Under the pieces are notes generated by a model. That model searched no databases. It was not told where the DNA came from and saw nothing but the letters and a program-made list of their open reading frames with translations. This document shows, piece after piece, positions 1 to 6,323 of a stretch of 12,240 bases of DNA. The position numbers and the translations under genes were made by a program. Position 1 is the stretch's first letter. The number at the start of each line of letters is the position of its first letter. The stretch comes from CAG-390 sp045544735. Lineage in GTDB: Bacteria > Bacillota > Clostridia > Oscillospirales > CAG-272. The stretch lies in NCBI GenBank assembly GCA_045544735.1, contig JAZPZM010000050.1, forward strand, positions 1 to 12,240, in the 5' to 3' direction.

Positions 1-1
1 G

Positions 2-190
2 AACGTCGGCTACACCGACGCGCAGTACGAGGCGCTCGGCGCACTCGTTGCCGATATATGCGCGCGGCACGGCATCAGCGTCGACCGCCAGCATATATTG
101 GGGCATGATGAATATAACCCGAACAAGAACGACCCGGGCGAGCTTTTCGATTGGGATAGGCTCATTGCCGAGGCAAAAAAGCATAAATAA
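2..190 (+). CDS. N-acetylmuramoyl-L-alanine amidase (Amidase_2 type), C-terminal fragment
   Basis: Only the last 62 codons are in the window; the gene begins upstream. The reading frame is open from base 2 to the TAA at 188-190. The fragment contains GHDEYNPNKNDPGELFDW, which matches the C-terminal signature of the Amidase_2/PGRP/AmpD fold. In that family the His of the GH pair and the Asp before PG are zinc ligands, and the Lys two residues before that Asp is catalytic; here these would be fragment residues H35, D44 and K42. The enzyme cleaves the bond between the lactyl group of MurNAc and L-Ala in peptidoglycan. The preceding stretch, with a conserved-looking Q8/L12 helix and the HGI turn, fits the helix that packs beside the active site. 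Targeting (signal peptide, cell-wall binding repeats) cannot be judged because the N-terminus is missing. A hairpin with a T-run follows 8 bases after the stop, so this is the last gene of its transcript. It could be a phage-type lysin or a chromosomal autolysin; the fragment cannot decide. Confidence 0.85.
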   Translation, partial: NVGYTDAQYEALGALVADICARHGISVDRQHILGHDEYNPNKNDPGELFDWDRLIAEAKKHK

Positions 191-198
191 TGAAATCA

Positions 199-234
199 CC
201 GAGGGCGGCCAAACGGTCGCTCTCGGCGGTTTTT
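199..234 (+). terminator. Rho-independent terminator of the amidase gene (hairpin family copy 1)
   Basis: A 12-bp stem (199-210 with 215-226, including two G-U pairs) with a 4-base AAAC loop is followed by a T-run at 230-234. The right arm GGTCGCTCTCGGCGG is nearly identical to the terminators at 10248, 10926 and 12080. Confidence 0.85.
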
Positions 235-277
235 ATAGAGATATCTGCAATTTTATGATATAATTACAAAAAAAGTA

Positions 278-308
278 TTGACTTTACAGTTAACTATAAT
301 GTTATAAT
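278..308 (+). promoter_or_regulatory. MerR-type promoter with 19-bp spacer and operator dyad
   Basis: The -35 TTGACT (278-283) and -10 TATAAT (303-308) are separated by 19 bp, longer than the usual 17 and typical of promoters activated by MerR proteins through DNA untwisting. The spacer holds an imperfect dyad (282-301) centred on the palindrome AGTTAACT (288-295). A TG two bases upstream of the -10 makes it an extended -10. It sits about 20 bases before the start of the MerR gene, so autoregulation is the simple reading. An overlapping TATAAT at 295-300 leaves only an 11-bp spacer and is not favoured. Confidence 0.8.
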
Positions 309-329
309 GATACCGAAGGAGGCGATGAC

Positions 330-1430
330 GTGATAAAAATAGGTGATTTGGCAAAAATTTGTAATGTCAGCACGCAGACCTTGCGGTATTACGACGCCGA
401 AGGCGTCCTGAAACCGGATGTTATCGATTCGTCAAGCGGTTATCGGTTTTATTCGGTCGATGCTGTGGAAAGATATAAAAATATATTATTTTACAAGGAT
501 CTCGGTTTTTCCTTGGATGAGATCAAAAAAATACAATCGGCAACAAATGAGGAATTGCAAGACATTCTAAAAAAGAAAAAAGTAGCATTGTCAAAATCCA
601 TTGACAGATTCAAGGGGCAGATCAAAACGATCGATGACATCTGCGAAGAAAGTCAAAAGAATCCGATATTATCGAAAATGCTTCTGTTGCCTTTTGAAAA
701 CGACGAGCAGATGGTCGGAAAATGGCAGCTATGCGGAAGGCTTCTTGATGAGAATGATTTGACCTGTTTTGAGGATATAAGTGAGGATGTTGCTGACAAA
801 TATATCATATTTATGCCCGGCGGCGCATTTGCTTGGAAGTATTTTTGGACGAAAGGAACGCTTTACAGAATTTCCCCCAAGTACACGTTTGCCATTCCCA
901 ATTCGTATAAAGTATCGGAGAAAAACGGTGTTAAATATATGACCGTTCAGTTTATGAGCGACGAGTGCATCGATAACGGCGAGGATACGCAACTTCTTTT
1001 ATATCGTCAGGTCGATAATATTGCATATACGGAGCATCAAATACGCCCCAACGTCGATAAAACGGATCTTCCGTTCGTTGATGATGAAGCTGTTCGCGGC
1101 GAATGGTCGGCATTGGATTACGTCCCGACAATATCAGACTTTGACCCCGAACTATCTTATAGCAGAAATGAGAATATTTATGTGGTAGATATAAATTTCT
1201 TATCCCGCGGTATATGCACAAGAACGTTTCGCACGGCGTCGGGAAATGCAACGTACATGCTGAGATATACTAAGGGCTTCGTACTCAACGACAAAGAAAT
1301 GACAGCCGAAGAATATCAGGTAAAAACAATAAACGGAAAGGAATTCCTTTTCGTACAGCATAAGTCGGGAGATTATTTTTACGGCGGTAAAGCACCGCAT
1401 TGGTATGTTTTTGAAAGAAAGCGCTTTTAA
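330..1430 (+). CDS. MerR family transcriptional regulator with two lipocalin-like sensor repeats
   Basis: A 366-aa DNA-binding regulator. Residues 1-70 are a MerR winged helix-turn-helix: KIGDLAKICNVSTQTLRYYD, then the wing with SGYRFY and the helix around KNILFYKDLGFSLDEI. Residues 73-107 form the Lys-rich dimerisation coiled coil. The rest is a large sensor region made of two related copies, residues 121-229 and 248-366. Both begin PF-x-(N/D)DE, continue to G-x-W, contain a (W/Y)TKG turn and a Y-(K/Q)-V...NG strand pair, and end in an aromatic strand (LLYRQ; WYVFER). As I recall, similar domains occur at the C-terminus of BlaR1-like and other Bacillota sensor proteins; a small beta-barrel that binds a ligand is inferred. 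The start is GTG at 330, because AAGGAGG (316-322) lies 7 bases upstream and the nearby ATG at 325 hits a stop at once. The stop abuts the next ATG, so the following membrane protein is cotranscribed. The ligand is unknown. Confidence 0.88.
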   Translation: MIKIGDLAKICNVSTQTLRYYDAEGVLKPDVIDSSSGYRFYSVDAVERYKNILFYKDLGFSLDEIKKIQSATNEELQDILKKKKVALSKSIDRFKGQIKTIDDICEESQKNPILSKMLLLPFENDEQMVGKWQLCGRLLDENDLTCFEDISEDVADKYIIFMPGGAFAWKYFWTKGTLYRISPKYTFAIPNSYKVSEKNGVKYMTVQFMSDECIDNGEDTQLLLYRQVDNIAYTEHQIRPNVDKTDLPFVDDEAVRGEWSALDYVPTISDFDPELSYSRNENIYVVDINFLSRGICTRTFRTASGNATYMLRYTKGFVLNDKEMTAEEYQVKTINGKEFLFVQHKSGDYFYGGKAPHWYVFERKRF

Positions 1431-2030
1431 ATGAAAAACAAAAATATTGTAGAGAAGTATTTTAATCAAAAAGATTTTTCAATAATAGAAATAGTTTTGG
1501 CAATCATAGCTGTTGTTTCTCTTATCGTAGCGACTGTCGTTCAAGGCGGCGGGCCGATAGGGCTTCCCGTTTTGCTGGCTTGCATTGTTGCTTTTTGTAT
1601 ATGTCGCTCGTTCAAAATTAAGGATTCGGAAATTGAAGAAATTCTAAGAAAAACAATTCAAGATAATAAAATCGATTGTTCTGAAAATGATATTCAATGT
1701 TATGATTTAAAAAGTGCGGTAATAAAGAAAAGGAAAGACGGAAAATTTATTTCTCCAAATTATTATATTACAAATATCGTTTTTGCCGCAGAAGAAACCG
1801 TTTTCAATATTTACGTTATTGACTTGATTGAGCAATCGGTAGAAAATCTTTCCCGCAGAGTCGATCTGAATAAAGCTATCATTCTGACAGAGGAAATGAT
1901 AAAAACACGCGCGGGAAATGCAAAAGTCTTTTACCTAGAAATTGAGGGCGGATGCGTAATTCCCGTTGAATTAAATGATTTTGTGGCTTCACAATTAATA
2001 CAAAAAGTTTGTGACAGACATAAAAAATAA
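1431..2030 (+). CDS. Hypothetical two-TM membrane protein
   Basis: Not recognised. The 199-aa product has two hydrophobic segments at about residues 18-37 and 42-59, linked by a Gly/Pro turn (GGGPIG). A long hydrophilic domain follows (residues 60-199), rich in Lys, Asp, Glu and Ile, probably cytoplasmic because the RSFKIK stretch follows the second segment. No catalytic motif was seen; the domain reads as mixed alpha/beta. The ATG directly abuts the TAA of the MerR gene (no intervening base), and no strong Shine-Dalgarno sequence precedes it, so translation is probably coupled to the regulator. The gene is visibly more A+T-rich than the ABC genes downstream. Its position, immediately after a self-regulating MerR gene and before another two-TM protein, suggests that it belongs to the regulated response. 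Confidence 0.75.
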   Translation: MKNKNIVEKYFNQKDFSIIEIVLAIIAVVSLIVATVVQGGGPIGLPVLLACIVAFCICRSFKIKDSEIEEILRKTIQDNKIDCSENDIQCYDLKSAVIKKRKDGKFISPNYYITNIVFAAEETVFNIYVIDLIEQSVENLSRRVDLNKAIILTEEMIKTRAGNAKVFYLEIEGGCVIPVELNDFVASQLIQKVCDRHKK

Positions 2031-2066
2031 AGTTTTTGTGATTTTCACATAAGGAAGGAGAGCAAT

Positions 2067-2687
2067 ATGGCAAAATTTAATAACGTGGATTTACCAAATG
2101 ACATAGTTAAATGTGTTTATAAAAAGATCGCGAGGTGCGTTATTACATTTATGATTTTGGAGAGTGTTGCAATTATTACCGGTGTTTTATCGTGGCAAGC
2201 TCTCGATGCGAAGATGGGTGCATTTTTGCACATCTGCATTTTAGTATTGCTTATAATAGTTCCGTTTTTTGTATCGGGCTTTCCGTTTAAGCTGATTGAT
2301 AAATCGTGGACGGGAACCGTTACAGAAGTGTGCATTAAAGAAAAAACAGGAACTTATGCGGATGGCGAGGGTGAAGTATTTCCTTATCCAAAAAACGTCA
2401 TCTATTTGAAAGTCAGAAAAGACAACGGAAAAGAAAAATACATAGCCGCCAAAGAATTCGGCATCCGCCACCACAAAGGCTTCGCAGTTCCAAATGAGGG
2501 GGACGTCACCAAACATTTAGATGATTATTCCGAGGGGGATAAGGTGTACCATTTTTATGGCTTAAAACACTATTACATCGTTAGAAAAAATTCTGAAATG
2601 ATGGAATGCGTTGTGTGTGGGGCTTCAAATAAAAAAGAGCGCGAGGATTGCTTAAGCTGTGGGCATTCGCTTATAAAAAACATATAA
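2067..2687 (+). CDS. Two-TM membrane protein with C-terminal zinc ribbon
   Basis: Not assigned to a named family. The 206-aa product has two TM segments at about residues 22-42 and 52-71 with a short loop between them. A soluble beta-rich segment follows (about 80-175; VIYLKVRK, KYIAAKEF, GDKVYHFYGLKHYYI), and then a C-terminal zinc ribbon in which C181-x2-C184 and C195-x2-C198 can bind one zinc. By the positive-inside rule the ribbon should face the cytoplasm. A strong site, AGGAAGGAG (2052-2060), precedes the ATG by 6 bases. The gene lies 36 bases after the previous stop with no terminator between, so it is probably the third gene of the MerR operon; a hairpin follows at 2691. The zinc ribbon could mediate protein or nucleic-acid contact; function is unknown. 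The two-TM topology of this and the preceding protein hints that they may work together. Confidence 0.78.
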   Translation: MAKFNNVDLPNDIVKCVYKKIARCVITFMILESVAIITGVLSWQALDAKMGAFLHICILVLLIIVPFFVSGFPFKLIDKSWTGTVTEVCIKEKTGTYADGEGEVFPYPKNVIYLKVRKDNGKEKYIAAKEFGIRHHKGFAVPNEGDVTKHLDDYSEGDKVYHFYGLKHYYIVRKNSEMMECVVCGASNKKEREDCLSCGHSLIKNI

Positions 2688-2690
2688 AAA

Positions 2691-2715
2691 GCAGGCTCGG
2701 TTACGCCGAGCCTGC
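2691..2715. terminator. Hairpin after the MerR operon, possible terminator
   Basis: A perfect 10-bp stem, GCAGGCTCGG with CCGAGCCTGC, has a 5-base loop. On the + strand the T-tract after it is poor (GCCTTGTT). On the - strand the stem is followed by TTTTTATATG, a better tract. It may act in both directions. Confidence 0.6.
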
Positions 2716-2765
2716 GCCTTGTTAAAAGGCAAAGATCGCGGAATGAAAAATTAACAAATCCCCTC

Positions 2766-2794
2766 TTGCCACACGCGAGCGCAAATGATATAAT
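2766..2794 (+). promoter_or_regulatory. Extended -10 promoter of the two-component operon
   Basis: TTGCCA (2766-2771), a 17-bp spacer and TATAAT (2789-2794), with TGA immediately before the -10. It lies 37 bases upstream of the response regulator ATG and shows that the longer reading frame beginning at 2766 is not the real start. Confidence 0.8.
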
Positions 2795-2831
2795 AGCTTA
2801 TGACAAACAAAACGCGAAAGGCGGGGATTTA

Positions 2832-3563
2832 ATGATAAATATTGTACTTTGCGACGATAACGTTCAATATCTCGAATTTCTTTGCGGGCTTGTGAGCAAG
2901 GAATGCTCAAGGCTTCTGCCCGACAAGGATGCTTTTTGCGTGGGAGGATCGTTTGATTCGGGCGAGCGGCTGATAGAATATATCGGGGAGCATCGCGTGG
3001 ACGTGGTGCTTTTGGATATCGATATGCCGGATATGAGTGGATTTGAGGTTGCAAAGATAATTTGCAAGGATTACAAGGATATCAAAATAATCTTTATGTC
3101 GGCTTATGATAATTTCGTATATAGCTCGTTTGAGTTTTACCCATTTGCCTACATCAGAAAATCTCACGTTTCCGACGAGCTTCCCGCGGTGCTTGAGCGC
3201 GTTGTGAAAAAGATAAACGAGGCGGTGCAAAGCGTTATTTTCTCGACCGTGTCAGGCGCGAGAGCCACCCCCGTATCATCGATAACGCACGTGGAGAGCG
3301 AACGAAATTACTTTACCGTACATACGCAAAGCGGCGAGGCGCTTACCTGTCGCGGAACGCTGTCGGATGTCGAAAAAAAGCTTGAGCAGTATGATTTTTT
3401 CCGCATCCATTCCGCATTTTTGATAAATTTTGAGCACGTTGAGCGAATGCTTGACAACGGCTTTGTGTTAGTTCACGGCGTATCCCTGCCCATTGCTCAA
3501 AGGCGGCTTCAAGATTTCAAGAAGGGCTATATGGACTATTTAAGGAGGTGCTTTGGTACGTGA
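2832..3563 (+). CDS. LytTR-family response regulator (AgrA/LytR-like)
   Basis: A 243-aa cytoplasmic response regulator. Residues 1-125 are the receiver: acidic pocket D8/D9, phospho-acceptor D62 in LLDIDMPDMSG, S90 in the IIFMSA strand and K110 in YIRK. Residues about 145-240 are a LytTR DNA-binding domain, with the typical ITHVESERNYFTVHT strand and the LDNGFVLVHGVSLPIAQRR ending. LytTR proteins bind short direct repeats upstream of target promoters and commonly act on peptide-pheromone, bacteriocin or cell-envelope genes. The ATG at 2832 is chosen because it starts the canonical MINIVLCDDN and because the promoter covers the upstream part of the frame; an SD-like AAAGG...GGGG lies just before it. 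The stop overlaps the kinase start (GTGA, 3560-3563), so the two are translationally coupled. All phosphorylation residues are intact. Confidence 0.93.
   Translation: MINIVLCDDNVQYLEFLCGLVSKECSRLLPDKDAFCVGGSFDSGERLIEYIGEHRVDVVLLDIDMPDMSGFEVAKIICKDYKDIKIIFMSAYDNFVYSSFEFYPFAYIRKSHVSDELPAVLERVVKKINEAVQSVIFSTVSGARATPVSSITHVESERNYFTVHTQSGEALTCRGTLSDVEKKLEQYDFFRIHSAFLINFEHVERMLDNGFVLVHGVSLPIAQRRLQDFKKGYMDYLRRCFGT
3542..3549 (+). promoter_or_regulatory. Ribosome binding site deciding the histidine kinase start
   Basis: AAGGAGGT lies inside the end of the response regulator gene. It overlaps the GTG at 3548, so that codon cannot be the start. The GTG at 3560, about 10 bases downstream, is the start. 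Confidence 0.75.
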
Positions 3564-4855
3564 TAAATAGTATTGCGGAGGTTCTCGCGACTGTTCTTGA
3601 CGCATTGTTTCTCGTATGGTTCGTGCCGAAAATGAACGGTACCTCCATCAAAAAGCACCCATTTTCGGTAATTTTGGCGGGGTTTGTGCTGCTTTTACAG
3701 CTTATGGCGGACAACGTTCAAAAGAATTTCGACTTGTTTTATATCGGTATCGTTTCCGTTGTCATATTGCTTTTTTCGTTATCGGTAGCAAACAAAAAAC
3801 GCTTGTGGAGCATTTTTTCCGCCGCCGTGTTCGTGATCGTGGTAATGCTGTCAAACAGTCTTGTTTTTTCCGTATGCTCCGTTTTTATCAAGAACCCCGA
3901 GGTCGTATTGCGGGGCGAAACGCAGTATTCGCGCGTGATCTATCTTTGCGTTTGCAAGATAGTTCAGTTTGTCTTTTACCGCTTGCTTTTGCTCATATTT
4001 AAGAAAGAGCAGATAATCGACTTAAAAAACGCCCTGCTTTCGTTGCTTTTTACGGTAGCTACAGCGTTGGCGCTGGGTGCGCTGATTAAGATATCGCTGC
4101 TCTCCTTTTCCGCCAGCGTCGACCTTATGATATTGGTCTTGGCGCTGATACTGATACTGCTTAATATCATCCTGTATCGAATGATACATCAAGTACAGCT
4201 TCTCTTGAAAAACAAATACGAGCTATCGCTTATTCAGGAAAAAATGGCATCCGAAAAATCAAGGCTTGATGAAGCGGCGGTCATTTGGGATAACGTGCGA
4301 AGGCTCAGACACGATCTTAAAAACCACTTTACCGTTCTTGTCGGAAAGCTTGAGAACGGAGACACGGACTCCTGCAAAAAATACTTATCCGAGCTTAACC
4401 GTACGGTCGACAGTATGGGTGATCTGATACGCTCGGGGAACGCCGTCATCGACTACTTGATAAACGCAAAGCTATCAAATCTTGATAACGTTCAGGTGCT
4501 CGTTTCGGGATACGTTGGGAATTATAGCGACATCGAGGAGATAGACCTTGCGTGCATTCTCGGAAATATTCTTGATAACGCCATCGAGGCGCAACAGAGC
4601 GTCAAGGGCGAAAAAAGGATAGAGTTGCATTTCCTTTACAAAAACGCCGCGCGCATCATCGTGTGCAAAAACACCGTCGGCGGCTCCGTTTTGAAAAACA
4701 ACAAGGACTTGCTTTCGACCAAGGACTCAAACGAGCTTCACGGTCTTGGGCATAGGATAGTGGAAACCACCGTTAAAAAATACGGCGGCATCGTTGATTA
4801 TTACGAGGACGGGGAAATGTTTGGCGTGCAGATACTCCTACCGATAAAGGCTTAA
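3560..4855 (+). CDS. AgrC-type sensor histidine kinase (GHKL ATPase)
   Basis: About 431 aa. The N-terminal half is a polytopic sensor with about seven hydrophobic segments (roughly residues 2-22, 35-50, 59-76, 85-106, 125-147, 157-181 and 187-209), as in peptide-sensing kinases of the AgrC/ComD/VirS group. A linker helix (about 210-245) leads to the phospho-acceptor box RRLRHDLKNH with H251. The GHKL ATPase domain has an N box, ILGNILDNAIEAQQ (334-346), and a G box, ELHGLGHRI (about 392-400). There is no HAMP or PAS domain. The kinase would phosphorylate the LytTR regulator encoded just upstream; the order regulator-then-kinase and the GTGA overlap fit this. GTG at 3560 is used rather than GTG at 3548 because of the RBS position. 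The signal is unknown: no AgrB/AgrD-like peptide gene is nearby. A terminator follows 8 bases after the stop. Confidence 0.93.
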   Translation: MINSIAEVLATVLDALFLVWFVPKMNGTSIKKHPFSVILAGFVLLLQLMADNVQKNFDLFYIGIVSVVILLFSLSVANKKRLWSIFSAAVFVIVVMLSNSLVFSVCSVFIKNPEVVLRGETQYSRVIYLCVCKIVQFVFYRLLLLIFKKEQIIDLKNALLSLLFTVATALALGALIKISLLSFSASVDLMILVLALILILLNIILYRMIHQVQLLLKNKYELSLIQEKMASEKSRLDEAAVIWDNVRRLRHDLKNHFTVLVGKLENGDTDSCKKYLSELNRTVDSMGDLIRSGNAVIDYLINAKLSNLDNVQVLVSGYVGNYSDIEEIDLACILGNILDNAIEAQQSVKGEKRIELHFLYKNAARIIVCKNTVGGSVLKNNKDLLSTKDSNELHGLGHRIVETTVKKYGGIVDYYEDGEMFGVQILLPIKA

Positions 4856-4863
4856 TAAAGCAC

Positions 4864-4902
4864 ACCGCGGCTTGCATTTTGGCAATCCGCGGTCGTTTTG
4901 TT
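4864..4902 (+). terminator. Rho-independent terminator of the two-component operon
   Basis: Outer stem ACCGCGG (4864-4870) pairs with CCGCGGT (4887-4893). An inner TTGC/GCAA pairing continues it, followed by CGTTTTGTTATTT. Confidence 0.8.
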
Positions 4903-4937
4903 ATTTATCCCTATATTTTATCGATTATCCCAAGTAC

Positions 4938-4966
4938 TTGAATGTGTAAATTAAAAATGATAGTAT
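4938..4966 (+). promoter_or_regulatory. Promoter of the XRE / lipoprotein / ABC operon
   Basis: TTGAAT (4938-4943), a 17-bp spacer and TAGTAT (4961-4966), with TGA directly before the -10 (extended -10). An overlapping TATAAT at 4966-4971 would need a 22-bp spacer from the same -35. The start codon of the XRE gene is 41 bases downstream. Confidence 0.6.
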
Positions 4967-5007
4967 ATAATTAAATAGTTTACCTTCAACTTACATAAGG
5001 AGCAAGA

Positions 5008-5211
5008 ATGATAAATATCGGAAAAAATATCAAATCGTTCAGACATAGCTACGGCTTTACGCAGGCATATCTTGCAGAGAGACTCGGTATTTCGGTGCAA
5101 GCCGTTTCAAAATGGGAAACCGGCACGAGTATGCCCGATATTATGTTGCTCCCCGAGATCGCCCGCGTGTTTGGCGTTTCCGTTGACGAGCTTTTTTCGG
5201 ACGGTGAATAG
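5008..5211 (+). CDS. Small XRE-family transcriptional regulator
   Basis: The 67-aa protein is a single lambda-repressor-like helix-turn-helix domain with no effector domain. Helix 2 to the recognition helix is FTQAYLAERLGISVQAVSKWETG (residues 18-40), followed by MPDIMLLPEIARVFGVSVDELF, the classical ending of this fold. AAGGAG (4997-5002) sits 5 bases before the ATG. It is the first gene of a run of same-strand genes with short gaps (47 bases to the next) and no hairpin between them. This suggests that it controls the lipoprotein and ABC transporter genes and its own promoter. Single-domain XRE proteins are usually dimeric repressors; what lifts repression here is not visible, and the adjacent AgrC/LytTR pair could provide the activating input. 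Confidence 0.88.
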   Translation: MINIGKNIKSFRHSYGFTQAYLAERLGISVQAVSKWETGTSMPDIMLLPEIARVFGVSVDELFSDGE

Positions 5212-5258
5212 CGGCAAGCGGCGGATATTAAATTTTTAACTAATTATTGGAGATACGA

Positions 5259-6296
5259 ATGAAAATAAGATTTTTGGCGTTACTTCTGGCGGCAGTATCG
5301 GTGCTATGCCTTGTGGGATGCACGGCGGGCGCGGCGCTCCCCGATGCCGAAGATGAAGTGTGCGTATATTCCGCGCAATGGTTTGGACGCCTTATAAGAT
5401 ACGATCTTGTGAATAAAAAAGCCTCCGTGGTATGTCCCGATCCCGCGTGCGAGCATAAGGATTGCCCCGCAAGCTCGGTGGATAAATACTACGTTGGGAA
5501 CGAGCACATCGTTCTTATGAAAAATAATGGCTATTCATCCGCTGTGTATTGCTATTATATAAACAAGGGGGAATTTGTAAAAATAATGGAGTGCGCGCAT
5601 ACCCAGCTCCCTATAATAGGCGGCTCGTGCGCATATTTTTCCGCGGCTTACATTGAATACGCGGAGGGACACAAGCCGCTTGGGCGCAGATGGCATGTAT
5701 ATAAGTACGATATGGAAAATGGAGAGCTTACCACCCTTACGCAAGAGCCGCTGACCGTAGCCGAGGGGCCTCGTCCGCGAAAAATAAACGAGGCAAGCAT
5801 TCTTTGGGAGGACGAAAACGGCTATTACACCACCGATCTGCAGTACCGCAACGCCCAAAGCGCGGACTACAATAGCGGAATGCTGGGAGATTACGAGTAT
5901 ATCTTTGAAAAAGTACGGTGCGAGGATAGCGTTTATAGGTTCAATATCAGTGCTAAAAATCGCGTAACTGGTGAGGTCAGGGACGTACTAAAGGGCGCTC
6001 ATTCGTATAGATTGGATTTTTACGATGATCCCAAGGGGGCCGTTTTCACCGAATATACTATAGGTGAGCCCGTTACCGAGTTGCATTACGTCAGTTTTGA
6101 CACGCTTGAGCGAAAAAAGCTTTGCACTGTTCCCGAAGGATATAGCATAATGCAGGTCTTTACGGCAGACAACGAGCGTCGCTACATTGGAGATTACGTT
6201 GGTGTTTATATCAAAAGCCTCGACAACAAATCAAATCACAGCGAAAAAATGATGTTTGTAAACGTTAAGACGGGTGAAAGCTTTATTATTTCTTAA
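5259..6296 (+). CDS. Lipoprotein A with conserved CPDPACEHKDC motif (tandem paralogue 1)
   Basis: Membrane-anchored lipoprotein of 345 aa. The type II signal peptide is MKIRFLALLLAAVSVLCLVG with lipobox LVGC; C21 would be lipidated. The mature protein starts with strands such as VYSAQWFGRLIRYDL and then the motif C59-x4-C64-x-H66-x2-C69. Similar Tyr-rich strands (LIRYDL, VYCYY, WHVYKYDM) recur, which suggests a beta-propeller-like or other beta-rich extracytoplasmic fold. I recall related CxDPxCxH motifs in lipoproteins of gut Clostridia, but their function is not established. ATG at 5259 is preferred to an upstream in-frame TTG at 5247, because TGGAGA (5248-5253) is the ribosome binding site and the signal peptide then starts correctly. 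The downstream gene is a gap-free paralogue with about 65% identity. Its place between an XRE regulator and an ABC-2 transporter suggests a sensing, shielding or substrate-handling role at the membrane surface. Confidence 0.85.
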   Translation: MKIRFLALLLAAVSVLCLVGCTAGAALPDAEDEVCVYSAQWFGRLIRYDLVNKKASVVCPDPACEHKDCPASSVDKYYVGNEHIVLMKNNGYSSAVYCYYINKGEFVKIMECAHTQLPIIGGSCAYFSAAYIEYAEGHKPLGRRWHVYKYDMENGELTTLTQEPLTVAEGPRPRKINEASILWEDENGYYTTDLQYRNAQSADYNSGMLGDYEYIFEKVRCEDSVYRFNISAKNRVTGEVRDVLKGAHSYRLDFYDDPKGAVFTEYTIGEPVTELHYVSFDTLERKKLCTVPEGYSIMQVFTADNERRYIGDYVGVYIKSLDNKSNHSEKMMFVNVKTGESFIIS

Positions 6297-6323
6297 CGGC
6301 AATTTATAGGAGGTGTACTTAAA

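Noticed and set aside
48..263. 71-codon frame overlapping the amidase fragment
   Set aside because: It runs through the amidase terminator hairpin, and the amidase frame carries the catalytic motif.
2037..2049. TGTGA-TTT-TCACA mini inverted repeat before the zinc-ribbon gene
   Set aside because: Five-base arms directly upstream of an RBS are too short to call a terminator or operator.
2766..2831. Upstream extension of the response regulator
   Set aside because: The first codon would be the TTG of the -35 box, and the -10 lies inside the extension. The receiver domain begins at the ATG at 2832.
3548..3559. GTG at 3548 as kinase start
   Set aside because: It overlaps the AAGGAGGT ribosome binding site. 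GTG at 3560 has proper spacing and the classic overlap with the upstream stop.
4903..5007. LytTR direct-repeat sites upstream of the XRE operon
   Set aside because: I looked for paired ACNGTT-like repeats before the promoter and found none convincing. Regulation of this operon by the LytTR protein therefore remains inference.
2688..5007. AgrD-like peptide or AgrB-like gene near the kinase
   Set aside because: Gaps around the two-component genes contain only stops, promoters and hairpins; no small ORF with a plausible leader was found.
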